DNA of 64,000 bases from Saprospiraceae bacterium (GTDB lineage: Bacteria > Bacteroidota > Bacteroidia > Chitinophagales > Saprospiraceae). Below the pieces are notes generated by a model that did not search any database, was not told where the DNA came from, and worked only from the letters and a program-made list of their open reading frames with translations. The stretch covers positions 157,672 to 221,671 of the forward strand of contig JADJJL010000004.1 in assembly GCA_016710265.1 (NCBI GenBank). The letters run 5' to 3'. Position numbers and translations under genes: made by a program. Shown here in pieces: positions 45,627 to 55,310 of this stretch. Every line of letters begins with the position of its first letter. Position 1 is the first letter of the stretch.

Positions 45627-47261
45627 ATGACCAACAAACAAATTGCAGGCCTTTTTAGTGAAATGGCTGGCCTCATGGAGCTGCACGGTGAAAACGAATT
45701 CAAGATAAAATCTTATGCCAATGCTTATTTAAACATTCGAAAACTGGATGCCGAACTTGAACTTTTAAGTCCTGAGGAATTACAAGCATTTAAAGGAGTA
45801 GGTAAAACCATTGCTGAAAAAATAATAGAGATTAGCCAGAAAGCTAGTTTTGCTGCTTTGGAAGAAATGAGAAGTAAAACGCCAGAGGGTGTTCGCCAAA
45901 TGTTGGCAATCAAGGGAATTGGACCGAAGAAATTAATTTTTTTCTGGAAGGAGTTGGGAATTGAATCACCCGGCGAACTTTTATACGCTTGTAAGGAAAA
46001 CAGGCTCATAGCGCATAAAGGCTTCGGACCTAAAATTCAAGAGGACTTGATAAAGGCTTTAGAATTTTATCAATCTCAAAGTCACTTGTTTCATCACTAT
46101 CTACTGGAAACTGAAATACAAGAAATTTTACAAGAAGTTGGGCAATTAAATCCAAATATTCAGATCGAATTGACGGGTACAGCAAAACGTTGGGTACCCA
46201 TATTGGAAAGTTTGGAATTTATAGTGTCTGGTCCAATTACAAATGTACCGGAGAATCTCAGTTTACAAACTTCGGATATTGAAAAGTCAAAGGGTTTGTG
46301 GAAGGGAAACATTCCTGTATATTTCTTTTACCAATCGTTTCCATTGTCCGCAAAGAATTCATTAATGTTAACAGGAGGATCAGAAGAATTTATTCATTTT
46401 ATAAAACCGTATGATCGGCCTTTGGAAAATTCTGCTTCTGAAGAATTATTTTTTAAAGAAATTGGTCATCCTTTTGTTCCAGCAGAATGCAGGGACCTAA
46501 AAGAATTTGAGAATTTCGATCCCTCCAAATTAATTCGTGATGAGGATATAAAAGGTGTAGTTCACAATCATAGTACCTATAGTGATTGTGTATGTTCACT
46601 AAAGGAGATGGCCAAAGAATGTATCCGACTGGGCTATGAATATTTGGTGATTTCGGATCATTCCAAAACAGCAGGTTATGCCAATGGACTCAGTATCGAA
46701 AGGGTCGAAATGCAATGGAGAGAAATAGACCAGCTCAATATAGAGTTGGCCCCATTCAAAATTTACAAATCGATTGAATCAGATATTTTATCCGACGGCT
46801 CTTTGGATTATCCGGACGAAATTTTGGCTGGATTTGATCTAGTGATTGCTTCAATTCATAGCAATCTAAAAATGAATGAAGAAAAAGCGATGATGAGATT
46901 GTTGAATGCGGTGGCCAATCCATATACCAGAATATTGGGTCATCCGACAGGACGTTTGCTCTTGTCGCGACAAGGTTATCCGGTAGACCATATGCGTTTG
47001 ATCGATGCCTGCGCCGATCATGATGTGGTCATTGAACTCAATGCCAATCCCATGAGATTGGATCTGGATTGGAATTGGATTGACTATGCCCAAAAGAAGG
47101 GGATTAAGATTGCCATAAATCCGGATGCACATAATCTGACCGGGATTCGGGATATAAAATATGGAGTTAGGGCAGCTAGAAAGGGTGGCCTACTACGAAA
47201 TAATTGTTTGAATATTTTAAATAATGCAGAATTTAATGCATGGATTTTGACTAAAAAATAA
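45627..47261 (+). CDS. PolX-like protein: degenerate polymerase X plus PHP domain
   Basis: A 544-residue protein with the PolX order. Helix-hairpin-helix regions (FKGVGKTIAEKI, IKGIGPKKL, HKGFGPKIQEDL) occupy residues 1-145, a nucleotidyltransferase palm follows, and a C-terminal PHP domain starts near residue 310. The PHP metal site looks complete: HNHSTYSDC, ISDHSKTA, ESDIL, ASIHSN, GHPTGRLLL and NPDAH. The palm is not: the TGSxRR...DID signature reads TGTAKRW...SLE (183-197), so both catalytic aspartates are replaced by Ser195 and Glu197. It probably retains nuclease or phosphoesterase function and DNA binding, without normal polymerase activity. Confidence 0.85.
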   Translation: MTNKQIAGLFSEMAGLMELHGENEFKIKSYANAYLNIRKLDAELELLSPEELQAFKGVGKTIAEKIIEISQKASFAALEEMRSKTPEGVRQMLAIKGIGPKKLIFFWKELGIESPGELLYACKENRLIAHKGFGPKIQEDLIKALEFYQSQSHLFHHYLLETEIQEILQEVGQLNPNIQIELTGTAKRWVPILESLEFIVSGPITNVPENLSLQTSDIEKSKGLWKGNIPVYFFYQSFPLSAKNSLMLTGGSEEFIHFIKPYDRPLENSASEELFFKEIGHPFVPAECRDLKEFENFDPSKLIRDEDIKGVVHNHSTYSDCVCSLKEMAKECIRLGYEYLVISDHSKTAGYANGLSIERVEMQWREIDQLNIELAPFKIYKSIESDILSDGSLDYPDEILAGFDLVIASIHSNLKMNEEKAMMRLLNAVANPYTRILGHPTGRLLLSRQGYPVDHMRLIDACADHDVVIELNANPMRLDLDWNWIDYAQKKGIKIAINPDAHNLTGIRDIKYGVRAARKGGLLRNNCLNILNNAEFNAWILTKK

Positions 47262-47375
47262 ACTTAAACAAACATTAACATCCTATTATGGAATAGATAA
47301 AGTAGGTTTACGTTATATAGATCTAATTTTACGTCTCATTTCTTTATTTAGTCAAAAAAGTAAACAGTATAAAAC

Positions 47376-47897
47376 ATGAAAAATCTATTCAATCTTTTTG
47401 CGATCTTGCTTCTTGTAGGTGTTGTTGCTTGCAAAAGCGATTCTAGTGCAAGTGCAAGCACAGATGCTGCTGCAGTTGATTCAACTGGAGCCACCATTGC
47501 CACCCCTGGCGATTTGAACAATCCTTCCGGAGAAGCGATGCCAGCAGCTCCAACGGGTCCTACGACCACCATTGAATACGAAGCAATGGTCCATGATTTC
47601 GGAGAAATTAAAGAAGGCGATATGGTAAAATATGCCTTTAAATTTAAAAATACAGGAAGCGAACCTTTGGTTATTTCTGATGCAAAAGGTAGCTGCGGTT
47701 GTACCGTTCCTGATTGGCCAAGAGAGCCAGTTGCTCCTGGTGCAACTGCTGAAATCAAAGTAGAATTTGATTCTAAAGGTAAAGGAACTGAAGATGGTTC
47801 TAAACAAACTAAAAGAGTAACAGTAACAGCAAACACCAATCCTGCTCAAACATATTTGACCATTTCCGGAGTTGTTAGAAAACCTGCCGCGAAATAA
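47376..47897 (+). CDS. DUF1573 lipoprotein
   Basis: A 173-residue lipoprotein with lipobox VVAC near residue 20, an Ala/Ser/Thr-rich linker, and a DUF1573 Ig-like domain. The domain has the usual opening HDFGEIKEGDMVKYAFKFKNTG and the GSCGCTVPDWP motif near residue 108. It is predicted in the periplasm or outer membrane; function unknown. It is single and followed by a strong terminator. Confidence 0.88.
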   Translation: MKNLFNLFAILLLVGVVACKSDSSASASTDAAAVDSTGATIATPGDLNNPSGEAMPAAPTGPTTTIEYEAMVHDFGEIKEGDMVKYAFKFKNTGSEPLVISDAKGSCGCTVPDWPREPVAPGATAEIKVEFDSKGKGTEDGSKQTKRVTVTANTNPAQTYLTISGVVRKPAAK

Positions 47898-47933
47898 TCT
47901 AAGATACTAGTAACAATACAACAGTTTAAAAAT

Positions 47934-47968
47934 TCCCGGTTTGATTTTTCAGACCGGGATTTTTTTTT
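47934..47968 (+). terminator. Intrinsic terminator after the DUF1573 gene
   Basis: Stem TCCCGGT (47934-47940), a 12-base loop, ACCGGGA (47953-47959) and a run of nine T. It lies 37 bp past the stop. Confidence 0.85.
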
Positions 47969-48118
47969 ACATAGAGATCAAATAAAATTTTTTATATCTT
48001 TACCTTAGATTTTCGGAATAAACTACATTTTATTGGCAATTGATTGAGTCAAAAATTTGTCTTTTGGTTTAAGATAAGTATTTGAATTGGTTCTATTTAT
48101 AATTTAAAATGTAAATTT

Positions 48119-50848
48119 ATGTATTCCATGATTCTCTCCTTTTACAGTTTCTTATTTTTATGGGCTGGGGATGTTCCTTCTTCAAAACCCAATCCAAAGA
48201 AAGCTGCTCAAATTGAAGTTAGGGCACCCGATGACCTTGTCATCAGTTGTGAAAAAGGAATTGACCTAACTAAGTTGACCGATCCCACATTTTTAGATGC
48301 AGGACGTATTCATTTTGACAGTACTTTAGTAGATTCATTGGTCACGCAAGACAGGTTGTGTGCGGCTTATTGTGATCCTGATACAAAATCTCATTACCCT
48401 GGAACAGCAGGCGGAGGAGCAGCTGCTTTGGCTTGTTTGTATTTTTTGGAAAGGATGGACCCAAACAATCCTGATTCGATTTATAGTCTCAATTGGGGTT
48501 TGGAAGGCTTGATCACTGGTGTAGATTCATTTAGAATTAATACCATAGACCAAAGAGTTTGTGGGAAAGGACTTATTCTTCGCATCCTGACAGGATTTTT
48601 AGACCAAATATCTATTCGAGATACTCAAAGAATCTGGTTGGTGGATTGCAGTCCATTTTATATTAATGAACAGAACCGCTGTGATCCAAATGATGATTTA
48701 GTTTGGGAAGAACCATTCTGCGATAGCAATCATGTTTTTACCATTTATGGTTGCGGCCCTGGAAATGGGGGCGGTGGTTTTATATTTAAAAATACGGATT
48801 GTACTGACCTAGCTATTGAATACAGAGATGAAATAGCGGTTGGAATTCCCAATGTCTGTTTTAGGATTTTTCGGAGATGGATCATCATAGATTGGTGCGA
48901 ATACGATCCATTTGTCAGCCCTACGATCGGTCGGACAGAATTTAATGTGACCATCGACGTGGTTGATACGGTCAGTGTAGATTCAATATTTGAGACAGAA
49001 TCCTGCAGCTCCATTCCCAATTTTGAAAATGTGGAATGTCCTTCAATTACGAAACTAAAATGGAATGGAAATGATAATTGTAGTTCCAATCAATTTTTAA
49101 TTTATTCCTATAAAATTGACTTGTTTAATGATAGTCTTGGACCGCTCAATCAATACGATGTAGTTACAGGTCCATCCAAATTCCAGGAATATAAAATTGG
49201 AGATAGCACAGATCAATTAAACCCATTCGCTTTTTTTCCAGCACATCCATTTGATGCATCCGGAGTTTATCCCATAGGAATTCATAGAATTGAAATTAGA
49301 GCAGAGGATGGTTGTGGAAATGTGAGCAACTCAACGCATTTTTTCGAATCAAAAGATTGCGAAGGTCCGGAAATATTGTGTAAAACCAATCCACAAGAAT
49401 TTGAACTCGATCCAATTGGATTTATCCGCATTTTAGCAAGTCAACTCATTGATGGTATGACGGATAATTGCACGGAAACCGACTCGATAAGCTTGTATTT
49501 TGACAATGATCCATCAATTGGTTTTATTGAAATTTACTGTGGGGATTTAGGAGATTTTCGTCAATTTGAAAGGACAGTTTGGATTTATGCAGAAGACGAT
49601 TGGGGAAATGTGGATAGCTGTCAAGTGACTTTAAAGGTAACTGATCCTGATGAAAATTGTATCATTAAGGACAGCGTATTAGTTTTGGTACAAACTATTC
49701 TCCAAAAACGACTGCATAATTACGAGATTACGCCATATTTTAATGGTTTCGCTGCCAACCCTATCCCAAGTGATTGTACAGACAGCGTGCAATTTACATT
49801 CTCTTTTCCCTGGCCGAAATACGATGGATTTGAAATACTAAAAGACGATGAGGATCTGAATGGCGTAGATGTGGCAGATATAATAATCATCCAGGATATA
49901 ATTTTGAACAGACATCATAGAAGCCCTTATACTTTGTCACAGGCTGATGTAAATCTATCCGAGACTGTGACTATGGTTGATATCAAGGGTGTGATTGGAA
50001 AAATATTGGGTGCACAAACTACAAATTGGCGGATTACTGATACCTGGAGATTTTTGGATCCAATTGATAGTTTACCCAAGACTAAATTTCTTTGTGATGA
50101 TGTATGTGAATTATTAGCTTTCAAGATGGCAGATATGAATCATTCAGCGCTCAGTTATTGTGGTGAAACTGAGGTGGAACCAGAACCTTGTCTAGATCTT
50201 AATTATCAGGATATAGAATTTGCACCAGATGAAGAGTTATTAATTCATTTCAAAAGCAGTAATTTTGAAGACATCCGTGGCTTTCAATTGGAATTTTTAA
50301 TTGATACCAGCAAATTAGATGTATATGATGCTGAAGTTGGATCGCTCGATGAAACTCTTAATTACTTTACTTCGTTACCAACGACCAAATCATTGGTCTA
50401 TTACAATGGTTCGCTAAATGGAGAAACTCATGTTTCTTCGGATATTTTATTTTCATTAAAAGCGAAATCAAAAACTTCTGGTAAGCTTAGTGATTGTATT
50501 TCTATTCACAGAGATCGAATTAATGCGGTCGCTTATGATAAAGATTTGAATGCATATAAATTCTGTGCTTCTGTCATTAGCGGCTATGATGATTTTGGAT
50601 TCAATGCATTCGACTTTGAACTGAGACAGATCAATCAAGACCATATTTTATTATTGTACAGCGGTTCTGAGATGGCCATTAAAAACATTGACATTTTCGA
50701 TCTGCAGGGTAAAAAGATCAATCTGCCTGTGGAAAAAAGAGAATCCAATCAATGGTTGTTGCGAACAGAATCTATTCCTTCTGGTTACTATCTGATTCGT
50801 GCATCAGGTTCAGAGGGAACAAAAGCAAAGGGATTTGTTAAATTCTAA
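48119..50848 (+). CDS. Secreted dockerin/cohesin-like protein with T9SS sorting domain
   Basis: A 909-residue exported protein. After a hydrophobic N-terminus, Cys-rich segments follow, beginning VRAPDDLVISCEKG and including FRRWIIIDWCEYDPF, parallel to the protein at 24281. A dockerin-like region near residue 585-625 has GVDVADIIIIQDIILNRH and ADVNLSETVTMVDIKGVIGKILG. A cohesin-like beta domain follows (about 690-820; EELLIHFKSSNFEDIRGFQLEFLID). The last ~75 residues form a type-A T9SS domain (IDIFDLQGKKINL ... GYYLIRASGSEG ... KF). It is probably displayed on the cell surface. The dockerin and cohesin parts could hold surface proteins together, but this is inference. Confidence 0.78.
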   Translation: MYSMILSFYSFLFLWAGDVPSSKPNPKKAAQIEVRAPDDLVISCEKGIDLTKLTDPTFLDAGRIHFDSTLVDSLVTQDRLCAAYCDPDTKSHYPGTAGGGAAALACLYFLERMDPNNPDSIYSLNWGLEGLITGVDSFRINTIDQRVCGKGLILRILTGFLDQISIRDTQRIWLVDCSPFYINEQNRCDPNDDLVWEEPFCDSNHVFTIYGCGPGNGGGGFIFKNTDCTDLAIEYRDEIAVGIPNVCFRIFRRWIIIDWCEYDPFVSPTIGRTEFNVTIDVVDTVSVDSIFETESCSSIPNFENVECPSITKLKWNGNDNCSSNQFLIYSYKIDLFNDSLGPLNQYDVVTGPSKFQEYKIGDSTDQLNPFAFFPAHPFDASGVYPIGIHRIEIRAEDGCGNVSNSTHFFESKDCEGPEILCKTNPQEFELDPIGFIRILASQLIDGMTDNCTETDSISLYFDNDPSIGFIEIYCGDLGDFRQFERTVWIYAEDDWGNVDSCQVTLKVTDPDENCIIKDSVLVLVQTILQKRLHNYEITPYFNGFAANPIPSDCTDSVQFTFSFPWPKYDGFEILKDDEDLNGVDVADIIIIQDIILNRHHRSPYTLSQADVNLSETVTMVDIKGVIGKILGAQTTNWRITDTWRFLDPIDSLPKTKFLCDDVCELLAFKMADMNHSALSYCGETEVEPEPCLDLNYQDIEFAPDEELLIHFKSSNFEDIRGFQLEFLIDTSKLDVYDAEVGSLDETLNYFTSLPTTKSLVYYNGSLNGETHVSSDILFSLKAKSKTSGKLSDCISIHRDRINAVAYDKDLNAYKFCASVISGYDDFGFNAFDFELRQINQDHILLLYSGSEMAIKNIDIFDLQGKKINLPVEKRESNQWLLRTESIPSGYYLIRASGSEGTKAKGFVKF

Positions 50849-50893
50849 TTTTACAAAAAATGGTAGTAAAATAAAATAAAGTCAAAGTATTTT

Positions 50894-50926
50894 CAAAGCC
50901 CATTTAAAAAGTGGGCTTTGTTTTTT
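50894..50926 (+). terminator. Intrinsic terminator after the 48119 gene
   Basis: Stem CAAAGCCCA (50894-50902), a 9-base loop, TGGGCTTTG (50912-50920) and six T. It lies between convergent genes. The reverse direction lacks a clear T-run, so it acts mainly rightward. Confidence 0.85.
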
Positions 50927-50943
50927 AGAAAAGTAATTCTATT

Positions 50944-51654
50944 TTACTTATCTGGATCGAAGTAATTGCTTTGTTCAATTTTATTGTTGAAATAACTCAT
51001 AAAAAGAACCACATAAAGAAAAAACAAAATCGCCTGAAAACTAGATAAAACTTTTCCAAAAAGGGTCACAGGATAGTAATCTCCAAATCCAATGGTAGAC
51101 CCTACCATAAAACTGTAATAAATGGGGTCAAACCAATGTGCAAATTCATGGTTTAAATAATGTCCATGGGCATATACAACCGCCAATGCCAATAAAATCT
51201 CCATGTAATTTAGAAATACCAAAATCATGGAACGGCTATAAGAAATAGGTTTAGAAAATGCGTCTGAAGCAAAAATGAGCGTTGGTACCTGTAATAAAGT
51301 TTCCATAGATAGATAAACTTGTAGATAAACCAATGCCTCTACATCTTGAAATCCAAAATATAAAATGCATATCGGTAAGACCAACTTTAAGATCACCATC
51401 AGGTCGACAGACAAGTCCTTATAATGAGGATGTATACTTTCTGCAAAATGTTTTATATAGATCCCTGGAAACAGAAAATGGCAACTTGCTAAGATTAGTC
51501 TTACAATTTTCTCAATACCAAAATCATTTTGATGGTCGTTGTTCCAAATGGATGAGACATTTTTTCTTCTTCTAGTTAAATGGTTAATGGAATTTTGATC
51601 AGGTGTAATATCACCTTGTTTTCCAAAAAAAAGTTTCTTGATGGTTTTTCGCAC
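50944..51654 (-). CDS. Potassium channel family protein
   Basis: A 236-residue membrane protein. The K+ selectivity filter is STIGFGDYYPVT near residue 190, in a re-entrant pore loop between two C-terminal helices. Two or three further helices precede it (residues about 50-165), so it has more than the minimal two-helix core. No voltage-sensor arginine ladder or cytoplasmic RCK domain is visible. It probably conducts K+ across the inner membrane. It lies 21 bp downstream of the acetoacetyl-CoA reductase gene on the same strand. Confidence 0.87.
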   Translation of the reverse strand: MRKTIKKLFFGKQGDITPDQNSINHLTRRRKNVSSIWNNDHQNDFGIEKIVRLILASCHFLFPGIYIKHFAESIHPHYKDLSVDLMVILKLVLPICILYFGFQDVEALVYLQVYLSMETLLQVPTLIFASDAFSKPISYSRSMILVFLNYMEILLALAVVYAHGHYLNHEFAHWFDPIYYSFMVGSTIGFGDYYPVTLFGKVLSSFQAILFFLYVVLFMSYFNNKIEQSNYFDPDK

Positions 51655-51675
51655 TTCTATAATTTAAACATACAC

Positions 51676-52422
51676 TTAATATACATGTTGTCCTCCATTG
51701 ATAGCATAATTGGCACCGGTGATATAAGCTGCTTTTTCAGAGGCGAGGAAAGATACCAAATAAGCGATTTCTTCTGTACCTCCTAATCTCCCCATTGGAA
51801 TTTGTTCGACAATTTTATTTCTAACTTCTTCACGGATGGCCATGACCATGTCGGTACCGATATATCCAGGAGAAATGGTATTTACAGTGATTCCTTTTTT
51901 TGCAACTTCCATGGCAAGAGATTTTGTAAATCCATGCATGCCTGCTTTGGCTGCGGAATAATTTGTTTGCCCAAATTGTCCACGCTGCCCGTTGACCGAT
52001 GAAATATTAATGATACGACCAAACTGATTGGTTATCATGGCTTCTATCACATGACGACAACAATAAAACACACTGTCCAGATTGGTGTGCATCACTTCTT
52101 CCCATTGTGACAAGGTCATTTTCCAAATGGGAGTGTCTCTTGTAATTCCAGCATTGTTGACCAATACCGAAATGGTGCCATAGTTTTCATTGATCTCTGT
52201 AACCATTCTTTTGACATCTTCAAAATCGGTCACATCACCTTTCGCAATTACAAAATCAAATCCTAAAGTCTTCTGTTCCTCTTGCCATGCTTTGCCCTTA
52301 TCATCGTTGCGGTAATTGGCAATCACAAAGAAACCATCTTCGTGTAATTTGTGGCACATGGCCGTGCCTAGTCCGCCGGTTGCTCCGGTAACTAAAGCGA
52401 TATTGTGATTGTTTTTTTCCAT
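51676..52422 (-). CDS. phbB: Acetoacetyl-CoA reductase (PhbB/FabG-like SDR)
   Basis: A 248-residue short-chain dehydrogenase. VTGATGGLG is the NADPH-binding motif, NNAG is present, and the catalytic set includes ISSVNGQRGQFGQTNYSAAKAG with Ser, Tyr-x3-Lys. NTISPGYIGTDMVMAIREEV and the NGGQHVY end are closer to PhbB (poly-hydroxybutyrate pathway) than to FabG. No phaC or phaA is adjacent, so a general acetoacyl reductase is the alternative. Confidence 0.85.
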   Translation of the reverse strand: MEKNNHNIALVTGATGGLGTAMCHKLHEDGFFVIANYRNDDKGKAWQEEQKTLGFDFVIAKGDVTDFEDVKRMVTEINENYGTISVLVNNAGITRDTPIWKMTLSQWEEVMHTNLDSVFYCCRHVIEAMITNQFGRIINISSVNGQRGQFGQTNYSAAKAGMHGFTKSLAMEVAKKGITVNTISPGYIGTDMVMAIREEVRNKIVEQIPMGRLGGTEEIAYLVSFLASEKAAYITGANYAINGGQHVY

Positions 52423-52484
52423 GGCTTTGGTTTTATTTCGTAAAAATAGGTATTAGTATTTAATCAATCGACATAAGCTTTTAA

Positions 52485-53474
52485 TTATCTTAAATGACGA
52501 TTTGATAGATGAAGGATTTTAAAATCTGCCAGCACAATTGCCGTCGCAGCTTCTACCACCACAGGCACTCTCAGCGCAAGACAAAGATCGTGTCGGCCGG
52601 TCACTTTTAATTTTTCAACTTGTTGGGTTTCATAATTAAAACTACTTTGTTCCTGAGGTGTGCTGGAAGTTGGTTTTACTGCTATTTTAAAATTTAATGG
52701 ATTGCCATTGCTGATACCTCCATGGATTCCACCTGAATGGTTGGTTAAAGTTTGACCTTCTGCATTGATGATGGGGTCGTTGTTTTGAGAACCAAACATT
52801 TTGGAGGATAAAAATCCAGATCCAAATTCAATTCCTTTGATGGCAGGAATGGAGAAAATTAGATGGGAAAGTTGGGATTCCAATGAATCAAAAAATGGCT
52901 CACCAAAACCTATGGGTAAACCCTCCACATTGCATTCAATGATTCCACCAATGCTGTCTTGCTTTTCAATAGCCAATTGAATCGCTTTTTCAATATCACT
53001 TAGACCACCTGCTTCGATGAGTTTAGCTTGGATATTTATCCCGGGTATCATTTTTTTAGCTAAGACTCCGGCTGCTACTAAACAAAGCGTCAACCTACCA
53101 GAGAAATGACCTCCACCTCTGGGATCATTAAATCCCGCATATTTTTGCCGGGCTGTAAAATCAGCATGGCCCGGTCTTGGTTGATCAATGAACTTTTGAT
53201 AATCGGAAGATTTGATATTCGAATTTTCAAACTCAATCAACAAAGGCGCACCAGTGGTGTAGCCATTGAACACTCCTGATTTAATAATGGGCAGGTCCGA
53301 TTCTGTCCTCGAGGTCCTCCCTACACTTCCAGCTTTTCTGCGAAGTAAGTCTTTTTCAAAATCTTTTTCTGTCAATGGAATTCCAGGAAATATACCATCC
53401 ATCAGCACTCCGACAGAGGGTCCATGGGATTCTCCAAAAATATGGATTCTAAAAATTCGTCCAAAACTATTCAT
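52485..53474 (-). CDS. aroC: Chorismate synthase
   Basis: The 329-residue enzyme makes chorismate from EPSP, the last shikimate step, using reduced FMN. Signatures are FGESHGPSVGVLMDG at the N-terminus, RPGHADFTARQKY and DPRGGGHFSGRLT. The GGIHGGISNGNPLNF segment is also typical. It overlaps the upstream aroA gene by 8 bp, so the last two steps of the pathway form one operon. Confidence 0.95.
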   Translation of the reverse strand: MNSFGRIFRIHIFGESHGPSVGVLMDGIFPGIPLTEKDFEKDLLRRKAGSVGRTSRTESDLPIIKSGVFNGYTTGAPLLIEFENSNIKSSDYQKFIDQPRPGHADFTARQKYAGFNDPRGGGHFSGRLTLCLVAAGVLAKKMIPGINIQAKLIEAGGLSDIEKAIQLAIEKQDSIGGIIECNVEGLPIGFGEPFFDSLESQLSHLIFSIPAIKGIEFGSGFLSSKMFGSQNNDPIINAEGQTLTNHSGGIHGGISNGNPLNFKIAVKPTSSTPQEQSSFNYETQQVEKLKVTGRHDLCLALRVPVVVEAATAIVLADFKILHLSNRHLR

Positions 53475-54696
53475 GCAAATATTCTATTTCAAAAAATCGG
53501 CCAAACTCTGACCAAAATTGAGGATATGATTTTTTAACCACTTGATGATCTTCTATCCATAATTCTCCTGTTACTGTAACCAAAGGCGCCAAAGCCATGG
53601 CCATCCTATGATCTTGGTGAGTAAACAAAGTTATATCATTCCATTTTATCTTTTGACCAGATAGATGAATCTGCTCATCTTTAAAAGATAAATTGGCTCC
53701 AAGTTTATTCAGTTCCAATTCCAGCGCTTTAATACGATCTGTTTCTTTAATTTTTAATGTTTCCAAACCTTCAAAACTGCTCTTGATCTCAAGTCCCGCG
53801 CAGGTACAAACTAAGGTTTGGGCCAAATCCGGTTGTCCAATTAAATTAAAATGGGATGACTCTGGTATCTGTAAATTGACTCCATCACTGCTAATGAGTA
53901 AGCCATTTTCAACAAATTTTGATTCTACTCCCAAAGATTTAAACAAGTTAATCACAGCTCGATCCGGTTGGAAGGAATTTTCCAAAAGACCCTTTAAAAG
54001 CAAACGACTGGACCCTTTAGAAAGTGCTACACATTCAAACCAGTAAGATGCAGCACTGTAATCGCCACCAATTTGAATGCAGCCTGAGTACTGCCCGGGA
54101 AATATGCGAATGGTCCGGTCTTTTTTTTCAATTTGAATTCCTGCTTGCTCCATCATTTGAATGGTCAAGGTGGTATAATCTTCGGAAACCATGGGTCCTT
54201 GAATTTCTAAATTTAATCCTTCAGTTAGGTAAGGAGCAATCATAAAAAGAGCAGTCAAGAATTGACTACTCACATTGGCTTTCATAGTTAATGATCCTCC
54301 TTGAAGTCGTTTTCCTAGGATTTTAATTGGCGGGTAACCGATTTTATCCAAATACTGAATATCAGCTCCCAATTGTATTAAAGCAGCTACAAGCGGACCT
54401 ATGGGTCTTTCCAGCAATCTTGGATGTCCGGTTAAAATCCATTCTCCTTCTTGAATGCTGCAGAAGGCGGTCATAAAACGCATGACAGTGCCGGCGTCCT
54501 GACAATCCATGAGCGAGGGCCTGTCCGTAAGTAATTGATTTAATAAAACAGAATCATTGGCTTCAGAGATCGCATTTGGAAAGCATTTTCCTTCTGAAAG
54601 CGCTTCTAGAATGAGAACCCTGTTGGTTTCACTTTTGGACATGGGCAAATCAACTTCGCCTTCTATTGATTTCTTATTTGATTTTATCCTGATCAT
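53467..54696 (-). CDS. aroA: 3-phosphoshikimate 1-carboxyvinyltransferase (EPSP synthase)
   Basis: The 409-residue product joins shikimate-3-phosphate and phosphoenolpyruvate. LPMSKSETNRVLILEALSEG near residue 18 binds shikimate phosphate; DAGTVMRFMTAF and a LKIKETDRIKALELELNKLGA segment are family motifs; HQDHRMAMALAP is near the C-terminus. ATG 54696 gives MIRIKSNKK; the ATG at 54720 would add eight hydrophobic residues with no family support. It is the first gene of the aroA-aroC pair. Confidence 0.94.
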   Translation of the reverse strand: MIRIKSNKKSIEGEVDLPMSKSETNRVLILEALSEGKCFPNAISEANDSVLLNQLLTDRPSLMDCQDAGTVMRFMTAFCSIQEGEWILTGHPRLLERPIGPLVAALIQLGADIQYLDKIGYPPIKILGKRLQGGSLTMKANVSSQFLTALFMIAPYLTEGLNLEIQGPMVSEDYTTLTIQMMEQAGIQIEKKDRTIRIFPGQYSGCIQIGGDYSAASYWFECVALSKGSSRLLLKGLLENSFQPDRAVINLFKSLGVESKFVENGLLISSDGVNLQIPESSHFNLIGQPDLAQTLVCTCAGLEIKSSFEGLETLKIKETDRIKALELELNKLGANLSFKDEQIHLSGQKIKWNDITLFTHQDHRMAMALAPLVTVTGELWIEDHQVVKKSYPQFWSEFGRFFEIEYLHE

Positions 54697-55028
54697 GAAC
54701 CCCCAAAATAAGGCAATCACCGGTCAGTCCAAAGAAAATATTTGAATTAGCATTTAATTTTTCAAAATTTATGAGGTTAAAATTTTGAATAATAAATTTT
54801 ATATTATTGATTATTATTATTTTAAACATTATAAATTAATATAATATAAATTTTTAAAATGTTTTTCTGATATTTTTTAAAATAATTGAAAATAGAAGCA
54901 GCGAATTTTCACAATCTGGCGTCTAATCTAAGTAACCGGTTATTGAATTGGTGATTTGATTAGTGATGAATGAATTGAATTTCTTCTTTGCCTATTAATT
55001 ACTTACAGGTAGTGATAGGTAAGGTTAG

Positions 55029-55055
55029 CTCCGGTACCCGGGTATCGGAGTTTTT
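55029..55055 (+). terminator. Terminator-like palindrome upstream of yidC
   Basis: A 22-bp near-perfect palindrome, arms CTCCGGTACCC and GGGTATCGGAG (one G-T pair), followed by five T. No annotated gene ends just before it. Confidence 0.6.
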
Positions 55056-55126
55056 CACTATAGATGATCCAAAATAGAATTGATTAAAGATTTATTTCTC
55101 ATATTTTACCTACTACTGTCTAATTA

Positions 55127-55161
55127 AACTACCAGGCGAAAGAGCCAGGTAGTTTTTTTTT
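55127..55161 (+). terminator. Strong terminator-like hairpin upstream of yidC
   Basis: Stem AACTACC (55127-55133) with GGTAGTT (55148-55154), an inner GGC/GCC pairing across an A-A mismatch and a GAAAGA loop, then a run of nine T overlapping the stem end. It has the form of a rho-independent terminator but does not follow a protein gene. Confidence 0.7.
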
Positions 55162-55302
55162 AATATTATAAATTTAATATTAAATAAATAATTAATATTT
55201 AAAAGTCATTATACAAGTAGTTTAAGATAAAATATGCGACTATTTGTGGAATCAGCGATTTTGCGTTCGTCGGTTAGATTTCTAGTTTGCCTTGGGTCTT
55301 TG

Positions 55303-55310
55303 TAGCTTTG
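55303..55310 (+). promoter_or_regulatory. -7 promoter element of yidC
   Basis: TAGCTTTG matches TAnnTTTG exactly and is followed by CTGCCC, 17 bp before the yidC ATG. A well-spaced -33 TTG is not obvious. Confidence 0.5.

Noticed and set aside
47348..47849. Long minus-strand frames opposite the DUF1573 gene
   Set aside because: The plus-strand gene has a lipobox, family motif and terminator; the antisense frames have low-complexity composition only.
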